From contig NC_092567.1 in the NCBI RefSeq assembly GCF_037975245.1, positions 17,102,376 through 17,166,375 on the forward strand: a stretch of DNA of 64,000 nt, written 5' to 3'. Source of the DNA: Apostichopus japonicus (lineage: Eukaryota; Echinodermata; Holothuroidea; Aspidochirotida; Stichopodidae). Below, in pieces: positions 12,221 to 22,592 of the stretch (its first letter is position 1; every line of letters begins with the position of its first letter). The translations under genes were made by a program, and so were the position numbers. The notes beneath the pieces were generated by a model, which was not told where the DNA came from, searched no databases, and saw only the letters and a list, made by a program, of their open reading frames with translations.

Positions 12221-12256
<36 letters not shown>
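12221..12256. repeat. (AT)n microsatellite
   Basis: About 17 AT units, intergenic. Similar runs lie at 19339-19361 and 58227-58255. Confidence 0.9.
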
Positions 12257-12257
<1 letters not shown>

Positions 12258-12375
12258 GTTTTAATATAATGTAATATAATATATAATGCCAAAGATGTGG
12301 TATATTAGATATTCATAGAGATTTTAATCAATTATAGTGATTTAACCAACCGTGTATAAATTTATGTTGGAATTA

Positions 12376-12618
12376 GGCGGAGTGTATAGCCTAGTGGTTA
12401 ACGCCGGCGTCTCCCAGTCATGAGATCCCCGGTTCGATTCCCGCCGACAGCAATGTGTGTCGTCTGGCAAGTGTGTTGTTCAATAACAACTTCCCGACAT
12501 GGACGTTAAATGGATGTGTGCCGAGAGATTGGCTTCGGTCAGCTTGCGAGTCTATAAGCCTCCATGGCTTCTTTCGCGAGTTCCTGCTTGCGGGAAGATC
12601 ACATATACATACATACAT
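12376..12618 (+). repeat. SINE-B, full-length tRNA-derived copy
   Basis: The head has RNA polymerase III promoter boxes in tRNA arrangement: A box TAGCCTAGTGG at 12387 and B box GGTTCGATTCC at 12431. The body runs GTGTGTCGTCTGGCAAGTG, then GACGTTAAATGGATG, GGCTTCGGTCAGCTTGCGAG and GCGAGTTCCTGCTTGCGGGA, and ends in an ACATAC microsatellite tail. No acceptor-stem pairing was checked; a SINE is far more likely than a working tRNA gene because of the body and tail. Confidence 0.82.
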
Positions 12619-12698
12619 TATCAGAGGTATATCTGTTTCGTAGTATAATTCACCTCTTCAGAACACTTAGAATGTAGGCCTATACGTACTGCTATATA

Positions 12699-12754
12699 TG
12701 TACTTTTAACGTGACCCCGACGCCCTGCAGGAATCTAAACGTCACGGGAAAGGG
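12699..12754 (-). repeat. SINE-A, 3'-end fragment
   Basis: Only the last 55 bases of the element remain (GTACTTTTAACGTGACC to AAACGTCACGG), an extreme 5' truncation typical of retroposons. Confidence 0.55.
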
Positions 12755-12851
12755 CGTATTTTAATTTCTATCTACAACGTATAGCATGCAGCTATTGTTA
12801 TTCCCAAATGCAGTGAGGCGTTCGACAAGGATGCCCATACAGGTACTCATA

Positions 12852-13124
12852 ATGTATGTAGGCCTATGTATGTAGATGTATGTATGTAGGCTATATATTT
12901 TAGTTCCTCCTACAAGCAGGAACTCGCGAAGTAGCCATCATTGGCTTATCAACTTGCCGCAAGCTGACCGAAGTCAGTCTCTTTGATTCATATTTAAGGT
13001 CCATGATTATGAGTTGTCAACAACTCTGTAACCGGACGACATGCATTAATCTTGGAGTGACTCGAATTCGAAATCGGGACATTATGATTGAAAAGTACCA
13101 GCGTTAACCACTGATCTAACACTC
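12852..13124 (-). repeat. SINE-B copy, antisense
   Basis: On the minus strand: head GGAGTGTTAGATCAGTGGTTAACG, body with TGACTTCGGTCAGCTTGCGG and GCGAGTTCCTGCTTGTAGGA, and a tail of TACATACAT repeats at the left end. It lies about 230 bp from the plus-strand copy at 12376-12618, so the two form an inverted pair. Confidence 0.75.
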
Positions 13125-13213
13125 CTTTATCGTTTCGTTATCTGTTCAGCAGCGTTGGCTGTCACGGTGTATGCCCTGCTGCTGTGGTAAATAACAGGGC
13201 ATGGTGTTTTGAA

Positions 13214-13600
13214 GGAAAGAAATTAAGCTGTTCATAAGGATGGCGGCCACGAATTTCTCAATGTCATGCTGAAACTGAATGACATATAGTTTAGGACTTC
13301 TGACCTAACCACTCATGTTGGCAAATCTGTTTTTTTTTTTTTTTTGTATTGTTTTTTTTTTTTTTGTAAAATGGAACGTAACGTCAGCTAGTAATACACA
13401 TAATGTGAGTTTGAGGAAAGAAATTAGGCTGTTAGGATGGCGGCCACGAATTTCTCAATATCAGACTGAAGAACTGAAAGACAGTTTAAGGACTTCCTGG
13501 CCTAACCACTCATGTTGGCAAATCTGTTGTATTTTCTTTTCTTTGTAAAGTGGAACGTTATGCCAACTGGTACTATAAGTCTTGTTAATGAGTTTGAATA
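13214..13600 (+). repeat. Direct repeat of about 190 bp, two copies
   Basis: GGAAAGAAATTA.GCTGTT, GATGGCGGCCACGAATTTCT and CCTAACCACTCATGTTGGCA with AATCTGTT occur in the same order at 13214-13370 and 13416-13560. The first copy carries a T-rich expansion. Intergenic. Confidence 0.75.
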
Positions 13601-13848
13601 TAAATCATCACCACAGGTCCTGTAAAGATATATAACAAATCGTGTATATTTTCACACCAAATGGAGATGATTTCAGTTAGATTCGATTTGTAACTCCTCC
13701 CTGATTCTCGTCTTTGGGCAACTACCCTTCTCTTTAATCAGCCTTACATCATTATTATGAAATTTTACATCCAACCAGCATATTTTCAGAAGATATATTG
13801 ATGTATATTGATGTATATTGATGTATATATATATATATATAGCCAACA

Positions 13849-13953
13849 AAAGAGCCAACAAAAAAGTAAGTACGCCCACCGGCCAGCAGAGACAAACCCC
13901 CAATCACCCACTGGAACATTCAACATACTACAAAAGGACGACCAGCACGCAGC
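13849..13953 (-). repeat. SINE-A, internal fragment
   Basis: Matches the middle of the element (GTACGCCCACCGGCCAGCAG through AAAGGACGACCAGCACGC) and begins inside a TATATA tract, so its own 3' end is missing. Confidence 0.55.
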
Positions 13954-14502
13954 TATATATGTTACTTTTGCGGGACTTAAACCAGCAAATAGCGTTAATA
14001 TATTACAAACATTCTAAGTATTGTAAACGCCTACCTTATACAGTATCATTTCCTGCATTTATTCGGAAGTGTTTTCTACTATACGAATGAGTTTGGTGAT
14101 TCAGATAAGACACTATTGAGTTTTGGATATCTGAAAAGTGTTGGATAACGTATCTTCAGCAGCAATGTGACTCAAGTCGTAGAGTCCTCTCAAACTTGCG
14201 AATATCTTAGTTAACATTTTCTTTTCTCAAAGATAAGTTTGCGTTTTAACTAGAAAGTTAATTATAATGATAATTATGAAGATAAATTAAGATATTTCAT
14301 GATGGTTCGCGAACCATTCGAGGTACATCATTCAAAACTACCACTGGCAATATAATTGCTCATCGTGAAATCGGATAAAAAGATGCCGAAAACTAAATTG
14401 ATAAAACTGAAGGCAAGATTGACATGTCGAGATTCGTTTAGTCGTTTCCAAGCAACAAAATGGGTGTTTAAAACCATATCCCTCGTTCTACAGAGCATTA
14501 TA

Positions 14503-14602
14503 TATATATATAGCCTATATATATATAGCCTATATATATATAGCCTATATATATATAGCCTATATATATATATAGCCTATATATATATATATATATATAT
14601 AT
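14503..14602 (+). repeat. TATATATATAGCC tandem repeat and TA run
   Basis: Five or so units of about 13-16 bp (TATATATATAGCC), the last with a longer TA run. The repeating Ser-Leu-Tyr-Ile-Tyr frame here is an artefact. Confidence 0.85.
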
Positions 14603-14930
14603 TTAACATTTAATTAAACGTATAGTTTACGATTCATTTTCGAATCGATGTAAACAATTTCTGACAAATCCGTTATTCGCTACATCATTGACAAGAAAAT
14701 ATCATTATATATATACAAATTAACTTAGACCTAACTTCGCCTATAATATGAGGTACAATAGAACACTAAAACCATACAATTGACATATTAATAATGTTAC
14801 ACGAATTACATTTAATAGTCATTCTCGAGGTAATGTTTCTGATACAGTGAAGAAACAAACATTATGCATGAATTTTAAAGACATTCTTTGCCAAAATACT
14901 TTTCAATTGAAGTTGTCAACAGTGACTTTT

Positions 14931-15117
14931 TAAGAAAAGTCACCCAGGAAAGAAATGGGACACGAAAACCAAACTACCAAACGACTGATCCGCTCTCAAC
15001 CCAGTCACCTTGCATCGGGACTGTGACTGTGTGATCATCGTCGGGTGGTGCATCATCATTCCCCTAGAAAGGGAACAGATACTACGCATGATCTTAGCCT
15101 AAAGGCCGAGAAGCGAT
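14931..15117 (-). repeat. U2-snRNA-headed short repeat, copy 2
   Basis: Same unit and strand as copy 1 at 1632-1818. The head here is closer to U2: ATCGCTTCTCGGCC matches the U2 5' end from its first base, followed by TTTAGGCTAAGATCATGCG and TAGTATCTGTTC. A short AACAGT occurs at both borders (a weak possible target duplication). At the far end GTGACTTTT-TAAG-AAAAGTCAC can form a hairpin. It lies downstream of the transporter's candidate poly(A) site. Confidence 0.75.
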
Positions 15118-15255
15118 AAACAGTCGGACGATTGATTGTATAGTTCCAAACTAACTCAACATGTCCCTAGCAAAGAAACTGTACGCCTTGCTAGTATAAA
15201 CTTGTTTCAAGCAGGCCTTTAGTCAAATAAGTTTTGGGACTTTTGAAAATTTCGT

Positions 15256-15261
15256 TTTATT
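15256..15261 (-). terminator. Candidate polyadenylation signal AATAAA
   Basis: AATAAA on the minus strand about 285 bases past the transporter stop codon, the first canonical signal there. Cleavage would fall near 15235-15245, before the U2-headed repeat at 14931-15117. Not verified by transcript data. Confidence 0.5.
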
Positions 15262-15545
15262 CATTCTAATAACATTTGTGTATAGTACAATTTTCCATAT
15301 CTTAGATACCCCTCCTCCACCCCACCATACCCCTCCTTAAATTAAAGGTTTACTATATTAGGGGGAGAAAAACTATACACGGTCATTTTAACTTGAACTT
15401 TGCCAAATGATGGAAGTCTGATTTCTTGTGCTTTAACTGTCAACTTGAAATATATTATGATTTCAAAAATAACATACAGATATCGCAATGGATTTGCGTA
15501 TTGCGGTGCCAATTTGGCTTAGAAAATTGGTCATGGCTATACATA

Positions 15546-16530
15546 TTATTTCCACAAGCAAAGGAAAGTCGAAATTAAAGTCAAGCCGGCACCTATAATA
15601 GAAATCAGATCGGGTATCTCTTGTAACACGAAAATCCCAACCAAAAACGAGACTGGAACACAGAACGTTATTAATACTGAAACCAATAATACATTTTCAT
15701 ACTTAAGTCCAAGGACGATGAACAAATTTGCCAAGAGCGATAAAGTCGATATCCCGACCAACATAGTGATATCTGTTAGTGATGTCACAGGATCCCAAGT
15801 TTGTGTAAATAGAAGGATTCCCCCCGATAGCACAACACCACATATTGCAGTCACGACAGTTACGAGGGAGGCATCTGAACTACCTCTGTAAGCTAACTTC
15901 CTAGAGAAGGTTGTTGACGCCACTATCCCAAGTAGAGCGAATATAGAAATAATTGCGCCGTAGAACTCGTCATAACTTTTGGAAGGTTCGGCGGTGTCGA
16001 TCTCGGTGTCAGTAATATCTAATCCAAAAATGAAGGGTGGTTTTGTGACTAAAACGATTCCTGTCAGGTTAACGATGAATAAAACGACATCATAGCATGT
16101 GATGGACTCTTGAAGGAATAAATAACCGAGAATCGCCGCTGGGATCGGTAGGTTTAATGAGATGGCCGTCACATTACCAACATGTCCAAACTGCAACGCT
16201 ACGTAAGTCAACATGAGTCCGCACGTATTACTTATGCCGTAGCCAAAGTAATATACCAGATCGTAAACATCGTACGTTGCACTTTTTTGCCAAGATGTAC
16301 ATAAAATTGATATGAAAAATGAGAATGATCGAAAAAACATGATTTGGTAAGGTGATATCGACGGTAATGCCTTCACAGTTGACAATTGGAGACCGATTGT
16401 TGTTCCAGCTAGTAGACTAAAACAGATACCTATCCGTCTTGTGCAGACATCCCATACTAGTTTGATAGCTTTCCTGGGACTGAGAGGTTCTGATCCGACT
16501 TCTGCAGGGCCACAATCGTCACCTCCTTGT
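15546..16530 (-). CDS. SLC35G1-like transporter, main coding exon
   Basis: The exon starts at 16530 after the acceptor gttttacttttcag and ends with TAA at 15548-15546. Its reading frame extends 145 bases upstream of the apparent TTG-start frame at 16385, so that TTG is internal; the exon encodes QGGDDCGPAEV onward, then AIKLVWDVCTRR and all the membrane segments. Confidence 0.88.
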
Positions 16531-17854
16531 CTGAAAAGTAAAACGAGAATATAGATGGTGCAATAGTCGTTGAAATTCAGCCAGTTTCAACGCTTTTTTT
16601 TAGGCGGATAGTGCCCCCCCCCCCCCCGCTCCACCAAAACCTTACACTTTGAAAAAATTTGTTTCTTTCCAACCCTTCTAGCTATAGACTTAGTCAGAGT
16701 GTTAGAATAAATGTAAAGTACAGATCTATAGTATTTTTTAGGGAGGTGATATTGATGTTTATTTCCAAAATGTTGGTTCAAACTTTTAATTCAAAAAGTG
16801 TGGTGACAATTCTACATTTTGACTTTTTTTGCCAAAAAATCTAGCCGTACTTAGATCAATCGAGAATTGTACATTTGAATTATCATCGAAACCCCCCCCC
16901 CCCCACCCCCAGAGAAACCCGTCCAAAAACAGAGAGAAAAAATTGAAAAACTAACTCTTCATTGTTTCAAAACATCATATCTCGGTCAACCTACATCCTT
17001 TTTCAAAATTTAATAAATATCATATTTCTTTACAGGCGTCTTTGCAAAAGTATAGCAATGAATATCGGCATAGCACCACTAATTCCAATATACTTAATTA
17101 AAGTTTTGACTTAATTGACTAATTAACTTTTAGATTGCTTATCATGATCTAGTGCGGTGGTATTTCCTGTATCTATATCTCTCATTTGACGTTTTTATTT
17201 GTTTGTTGTTGATTTTGATACTTTTATTATAAAATTGGTATTGACACGTGCAGAGTCGACACATTGTGGAGGGAAGCGTGAATTAGGGGAATCCGATATG
17301 CATCGTTTGCTGATATTGAAATAGATTACACTTCCTTGTTCCATAACGATGTCACAAAAAAATATATATATTGCATAATTCAAAGATAATGTATAGAGCT
17401 ATAATGTGTAATGCTATAGGCTTGGTGAGGAATAGGAGTTACACTTTCCATATCCCCCCAGGACGACATAACGTCTTATCCTACCCCAGCCACACCCACC
17501 CGCCCGCCCTCCCCAACCCTCATCCATTGTAAAGTCGTGGTTGCGCCTCTATACTCTGTAACAAGACATGTCTCATTTTATCTGAAGAAAGGGTTTTGGT
17601 GCATACGGTTTCCTTCCGCTTAATTTAAAAAAAAAAGAAACATCACATCCTTAAATTAACCTACGCTTTTGTCTAAGAAGTTTCAACTAAATTTAGTAAA
17701 ACTTCAGCAAATAGGAGTAATGTGAAATTCTGGACATCATTTTTCAGCCCAGAATAATAAAAAGAGCCCCATCAATTTCGGTTGCGTACCTTTCATCTGC
17801 CGAGGTAGCTTTATTGAGCAGTTCGGTATCCTCTCCTGTAGTAGTAAGGTCCAT
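15546..17854 (-). CDS. EamA/DMT-superfamily transporter, SLC35G1-like, complete (two coding exons)
   Basis: Coding exons on the minus strand: 17854-17790 (65 bp) and 16530-15546 (985 bp). They join AG|A (Arg) across a GT..AG intron to give 349 residues. The start ATG (17854-17852) has context GCCAAAATGG, and an in-frame TGA lies 14 codons upstream if that leader is unspliced. The protein has a polar acidic N-terminus (residues 1-40), then about ten hydrophobic segments in two repeats (roughly 55-165 and 195-345), the EamA duplication. Markers are SPYQIMFFRSFSFF near the start of TM2, AAILGYLFLQESI, and LVGIFVLQEIPDLISIIGAG at the matching place in repeat two. Length fits SLC35G1 (about 365 residues). 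Substrate is unknown for this family; a plasma membrane or ER location is typical but inferred. The exact SLC35G member is not certain. Confidence 0.85.
16531..17789 (-). other. Intron of the SLC35G1-like gene
   Basis: GT at the 17789 side and AG at 16532-16531. Contains poly-C tracts at about 16614-16628 and 16891-16912. No repeats recognised. Confidence 0.8.
17790..17854 (-). CDS. SLC35G1-like transporter, first coding exon
   Basis: ATG then 21 codons (MDLTTTGEDTELLNKATSAD...), donor gtacgcaa after position 17790. The phase (AG + A) matches the second exon exactly. An EEL-like acidic cluster with a leucine pair (DTELLNK) resembles a dileucine sorting signal; that reading is an inference. 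Confidence 0.82.
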
Positions 17855-20800
17855 TTTGGCTCTTGAGAGATATGTTAGCCGTGAATTCAATGTTCAGTTT
17901 TATTTTTGTACATTCTTTTTCGGAGACGCAGTGGATTACCTGAGGGAGAAAGATAAAGTGTGATGGAAAAAATATTGGTTGTAGGCAAAAGCTAGCAGAA
18001 ATTAATGTTCATGTCGTTTGTGTTGGTGAATCACGATATAAATTGCGTTGAAAAAATAACTTAAAACAACAAAAAAATGACAATTGTTTTTCTTAATTAT
18101 TATTATTGTTGTTGTTGTTGTTTTTATTGTTATTGTTACTGTCGCTGTCGCTGCCGCTGCTTTTGTCTTTGTTTTTGTTGTTATTATTATTTTGTTATCC
18201 GTGTGTGTTGGTGTTCAATAGCTTATGGAAAGGGTTAGGAAGCGGTTTAGCTGGGCATTGAAGAAAAGTAGTTTATATTCGAACATGGAAACCATCGTTA
18301 ACTTTTTAAGTGACAATTTTAAGTCGCATTTAAGTGCAAATAGTTGTGTTCCGCAATGCAAGATATAGTGTGGGCCGATGTTAATATAGCTCTAATTTGG
18401 AATTAAAGCCTGCAGTAAGATGAACAATATACTTTATTGGTGTATAATGTGATACTCTGAAGCATATGTATGCAGCGAGAACCATGTTGCAAGTATAACA
18501 CGATGAATGTATGTATGTATGTATGTGTGGATGTATGTGTGTGTATTTGTGTGTGTATAAACTTGAGTATCTAGATATGTATGCAGGTATAAAGTATAAT
18601 TGTATAAAGTCATGCTTGCCAGGGAACGACGTCCTCATCATACTATTTACGGTCTCGATGGACGGCAATATCTGGATGAAACCCGCATACAAGATAACAT
18701 TGGTGACTAGAGAGATAGTGGAATACTGGATGCTTTGCTGTGAAAAACCGTGGTAGCGTTCAAGCGTGGTAGAGCAAGCAGGTCATGCCGTTGACAAAAA
18801 AACGAATCCAAACAGCTTTCGATTGACTTTGCCTTCTTTTTACTCGTTTGAATATTATTATACAAGCACAAGCGCGTCATTGACCAACCCGGCTAAGTTT
18901 TCGTTTTCTTGTTATCACATAATAAATTTAAAACGCTTGAAAAAGTCCAACGAGCAATCAACAAGCTCAATTCGCTTGTAAAGTTATCAGAATATGCCAA
19001 CTGCAATACCGTAGAGTATTGGTCGTCAGAAAATATAAGGGCCTAATCATAGGTTTGTCAGACAAAAAAATGCTTCGGGCATAAGAGAACAATTAAATAT
19101 AGCAGAGCATGCAATCATATATGTTTCTTTTCTTGTGTGCAATATGTGTTTTGTGTTATTTTCTTATTTTGTTCGTTGTTTTTGTTTGTTACAAAATAAA
19201 CCCTCTTGTAATGCAAATTATTAATAACTTAACTTTTTATATAAATATTTGTGCTTTGTATTGAACTATATATGTAACCTCAATATGTACAAATATATAT
19301 GACATAATGACATATGCGTGTGTATGTTTATGTATGTATGTGTATATATATATATATATATCCTCAATACATGTACTGATAATAATGGTCATCCATGGTT
19401 CAATTTCCTTAAAAAAAAACATGTTACAGCTGCAATCAAATTAGTTACTCAAATTGAGATTGTGTATTTTAACAATATTCAATGTTTGTGAATACGTTTA
19501 AAGACCACAACATTCCGGGGAAACCTATAGCAATTTTAGGGACAATACTGATGATATTTTAAGTTACTGCATATACTCTCATCAAACAGACCATAGTAAT
19601 ATTTTTGTCGTGAAGAAAAATATCAGACAAATTCCTGACACGGAAAAATTGCACTCTTTAATGGTTAGGCCACCTGAGTGAAAACGAGTACACGAATGTT
19701 TAATCGGTCAACGAAGAAGAAACACTAACTGTAACTAATGCATTTTGTAATTCATCTGCGCCTCAATTTTACTTTAAAAAAATATATATTTTAGTCGCGA
19801 GTTTGTAGCTTAATAATTCTATTCAATTCTGAACATATTGTCACCTGGACACCTTCACATGATACCAAAAGCAAATTATGAATTTTCAACGTTATGAACA
19901 TTGAATAATGAATAAATGAATTGTTTAAATCGACTTACCTCATAGTAAAGGAGCGACTAGATCCTGTCGTAAAATTAAAATGTTATTTCTTTCAGAAGCG
20001 AAACAGGAATTGTTCATACTTCAAAGTGAGTATACTTATTACCTCATATCATTCGCGGTGATTTTCATTGCACACAAGTTTGCTGGTATCTGTTGTATGA
20101 CAATATCTCGGTTGAATGACTAATTACAGTTATACAATTATATCGGAAACACACTAATTAATTTCCTTGGGTCAAAAGCAATTCCACTGCAAAAGTTTGA
20201 ATGAATGCAACTAAAACAAATTTGGTGTTAAATGAACACTTAAAGTCTATATGTGTAGGATTTAATTGAAGAATTGTTTTTTTGAAGACTTTTGGTACCA
20301 AAAATTGGGCTTATATAATTGTCATCTTTCCCTTCCAGGAATGTAATTGATGGATTGTGATATGAAAATCATCTTTTATTAAAACATGACAATTATGTAC
20401 AAATGGCATAAATTCCTGTAAGGTGAGAGTTTAATGTTATTAAAAACTGATTGCAAAACGTTTTTTATGTTATTGTTTGGATCAAACAATGCAAAATTTG
20501 TGATCAATCTTGAAAGAATGAATCTCATTGCATAAATACAGAGTGGGAAGTTTAGTTTGTGTGTTACTAAGTTTATTACTTGGTGTTTGTTTAGGAGTTT
20601 TATGAGTGTGGCTATTATGATATTGAACCTCTTTATTAACATGAACTATAGACCTCCAGCATTGAGAAGTGTGCTAATGCTGTAACTATATAAGCCTATT
20701 GATCATCCCAGCTTGAATCTCCAAGATCAATACGTCATTTACCATTTAACTTAGTAACATAGAAGTACAGCGCAGTATATAAACAACCAATTATATAGTT

Positions 20801-20925
20801 ATATAAGCTACATAGTTAACTATGTACCGTAGTTATTATATAGTAACTATATATCCAATGTATATATCCAAGTTTATATAGTTCAGACAGCACACTACAT
20901 CAGACACACTACATTAAATAACTAC

Positions 20926-20953
20926 CAGAGCCGTATCTCTATATACGGCTCTG
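20926..20953. repeat. Perfect hairpin, 11-bp arms
   Basis: CAGAGCCGTAT-CTCTAT-ATACGGCTCTG. Same size and loop length as the 21828 hairpin but different sequence. Upstream (20795-20870) is a run of TATATAGTTATA-type palindromes. Confidence 0.8.
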
Positions 20954-21827
20954 ATATCTCTTAATAGATGGCGCCCTCTAACATGTTTCCAATTCGAATT
21001 GCCTGCGTCCCGGCTTCCAAACTCCATCGAGACTGTTACACCGTGGCTACTCTCGCTCGGAAAGCAAAATATTCGAGTACTGATGGATAATCGGTACCCG
21101 AGGTAATGTAACTAAAATAATAATGAAAATAATCGAAATGTCAAAGGTCAAATGAGGTCAAAAGGAAATGCAGGTCTTAACATGTATCAGTTTATTATTG
21201 AGGTTTAAAACCTGTCAAGATTATGAAGCTGTGACTAAAATGTGAGTTACGCGGATTGCCCATATTATCACTGCAGTTAATAGAAAGAGAAAATATATAA
21301 CTTGTTCTTTTTTTTGAAAAAGTTCATGTGATTTATAGATGGTCGATAATATCGAGGTATGGAGAGGGTGGGTGGATGGGGGGGGGGGGTGTAGTCGATT
21401 TTGACAGAGAGGCTAACATCGAAAACTACCTTTACACTGATTTTTTTCTGATAATTGACGCATTATCGTGTTGTTCGTTTATGTTATGTTATGTTGTGTT
21501 ATGTTATGTTTCGCTTCTTCTCTTCTCGTTTTATCACTTTTGTTGTTCCAGTTTTGTTTTTGATGAAGCACAAACAATATTAGTTCTAATGCGTTTTATC
21601 CAATATAAACTTGAAAGTTTTCTGGAAAGACTTTGAAATGATCTTTCCAATGCCAAAAGGAATAAAGTAAGCATGAAAAATATAATTAAAGAAAAAATCT
21701 CTTAAACTCGTTGCATATAATATTTTACCAACACATACAATCAATGATGAGTCGTTGAAGATAAATTATATATTAAACCAATTAAGTGGCTTTCGTGTAT
21801 TTTCTGCTACACAGGGCCAATGTAAAA

Positions 21828-21857
21828 CCATGGAGCTATCTGTTTATAGCTCCATGG
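21828..21857. repeat. Perfect hairpin, 12-bp arms, copy 1
   Basis: CCATGGAGCTAT-CTGTTT-ATAGCTCCATGG: perfect inverted repeat with a 6-base loop. The same hairpin, with loop inverted, is at 42612-42641. Confidence 0.85.
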
Positions 21858-22515
21858 TAAAACCATTAGGCGCCACTTTGCGGCTATCTAGATCAGTAAT
21901 ATTCGTGGCGGCTAACCAGGAAAATGTTACCGATAGAAGTAGCGCAGATATTGGATGAATCATCGAATCCTGACAGGCAGGCAGAGGCCTTCTCCATCTC
22001 CATCGTAATTAGTCAGTGGTAAAACTTTCAGCCGGGGTATGTTCAGTCGTTGACGAAATATTCCACGCCCCGGGGGCAGTACGGATCCAGTAAAGGATTT
22101 TCAGGTTCAAGTTTTCAGTTTTAGAGACCCAAGGATGAGGAAGCCTTACGGTAGCTTATAATTGTGTTCCTATCCGTGTTAGATCGTGGGTGAACACCGG
22201 CTTATTTCTAGCCTTCTCTGTTCGATAAGTATTCAGATGATAACGAGACACGGGTGTGAATTCGCTCCGATTCCTGCTCCCGGGACCCCCATTTAACGTC
22301 CCCATCCGACGGACTTTCTAAAATACTGAGGTAGGCAAAGGCACCCCATTCGACATCACTGCAGTGCAGCCATGACTAACAAAGTTGTTTCGAAACTAAA
22401 TAAAGAACAGAAACAAAACCCTTTCCCAAGTTCACAAACCAGAAATACCAAATCCACGGAATTAAGACTCCGCACATCACCACTGCACTGCAGCGATTTT
22501 TAAATAAGTCAAGAG

Positions 22516-22592
22516 AATCTGGCTCCTGGCGGAATTTTGATCCTGGAACCTAAGGGTTGTAAGGCGGACACTCTAACCGCTGTACCAAGCCT
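22516..22592 (-). repeat. Degenerate tRNA-like sequence (SINE relic)
   Basis: The reverse complement reads GGTACAGCGGTTAGAGTG, then CCGCCTTACAACCCTTAGGTT with CCAGGATCAAAATTCCGCC, resembling D-arm, anticodon arm and T-arm of a tRNA with decayed boxes. No family member elsewhere in the window; it may also be a decayed tRNA pseudogene. Confidence 0.4.

Noticed and set aside
12376-12450. Functional tRNA gene
   Set aside because: The tRNA-like head runs into a SINE body shared with three other copies and ends in a microsatellite tail.
16383-16385. TTG as the start of the transporter
   Set aside because: The frame continues upstream to a good acceptor at 16531 and joins in phase to an exon with a proper ATG; the first membrane segment would be lost with the TTG start.
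21020-21105. MYRF first exon ending ATGGATAATCGGTACCCGAG|gtaatg
   Set aside because: It would leave two bases over, while the 26575 exon needs one, so the phases do not join.
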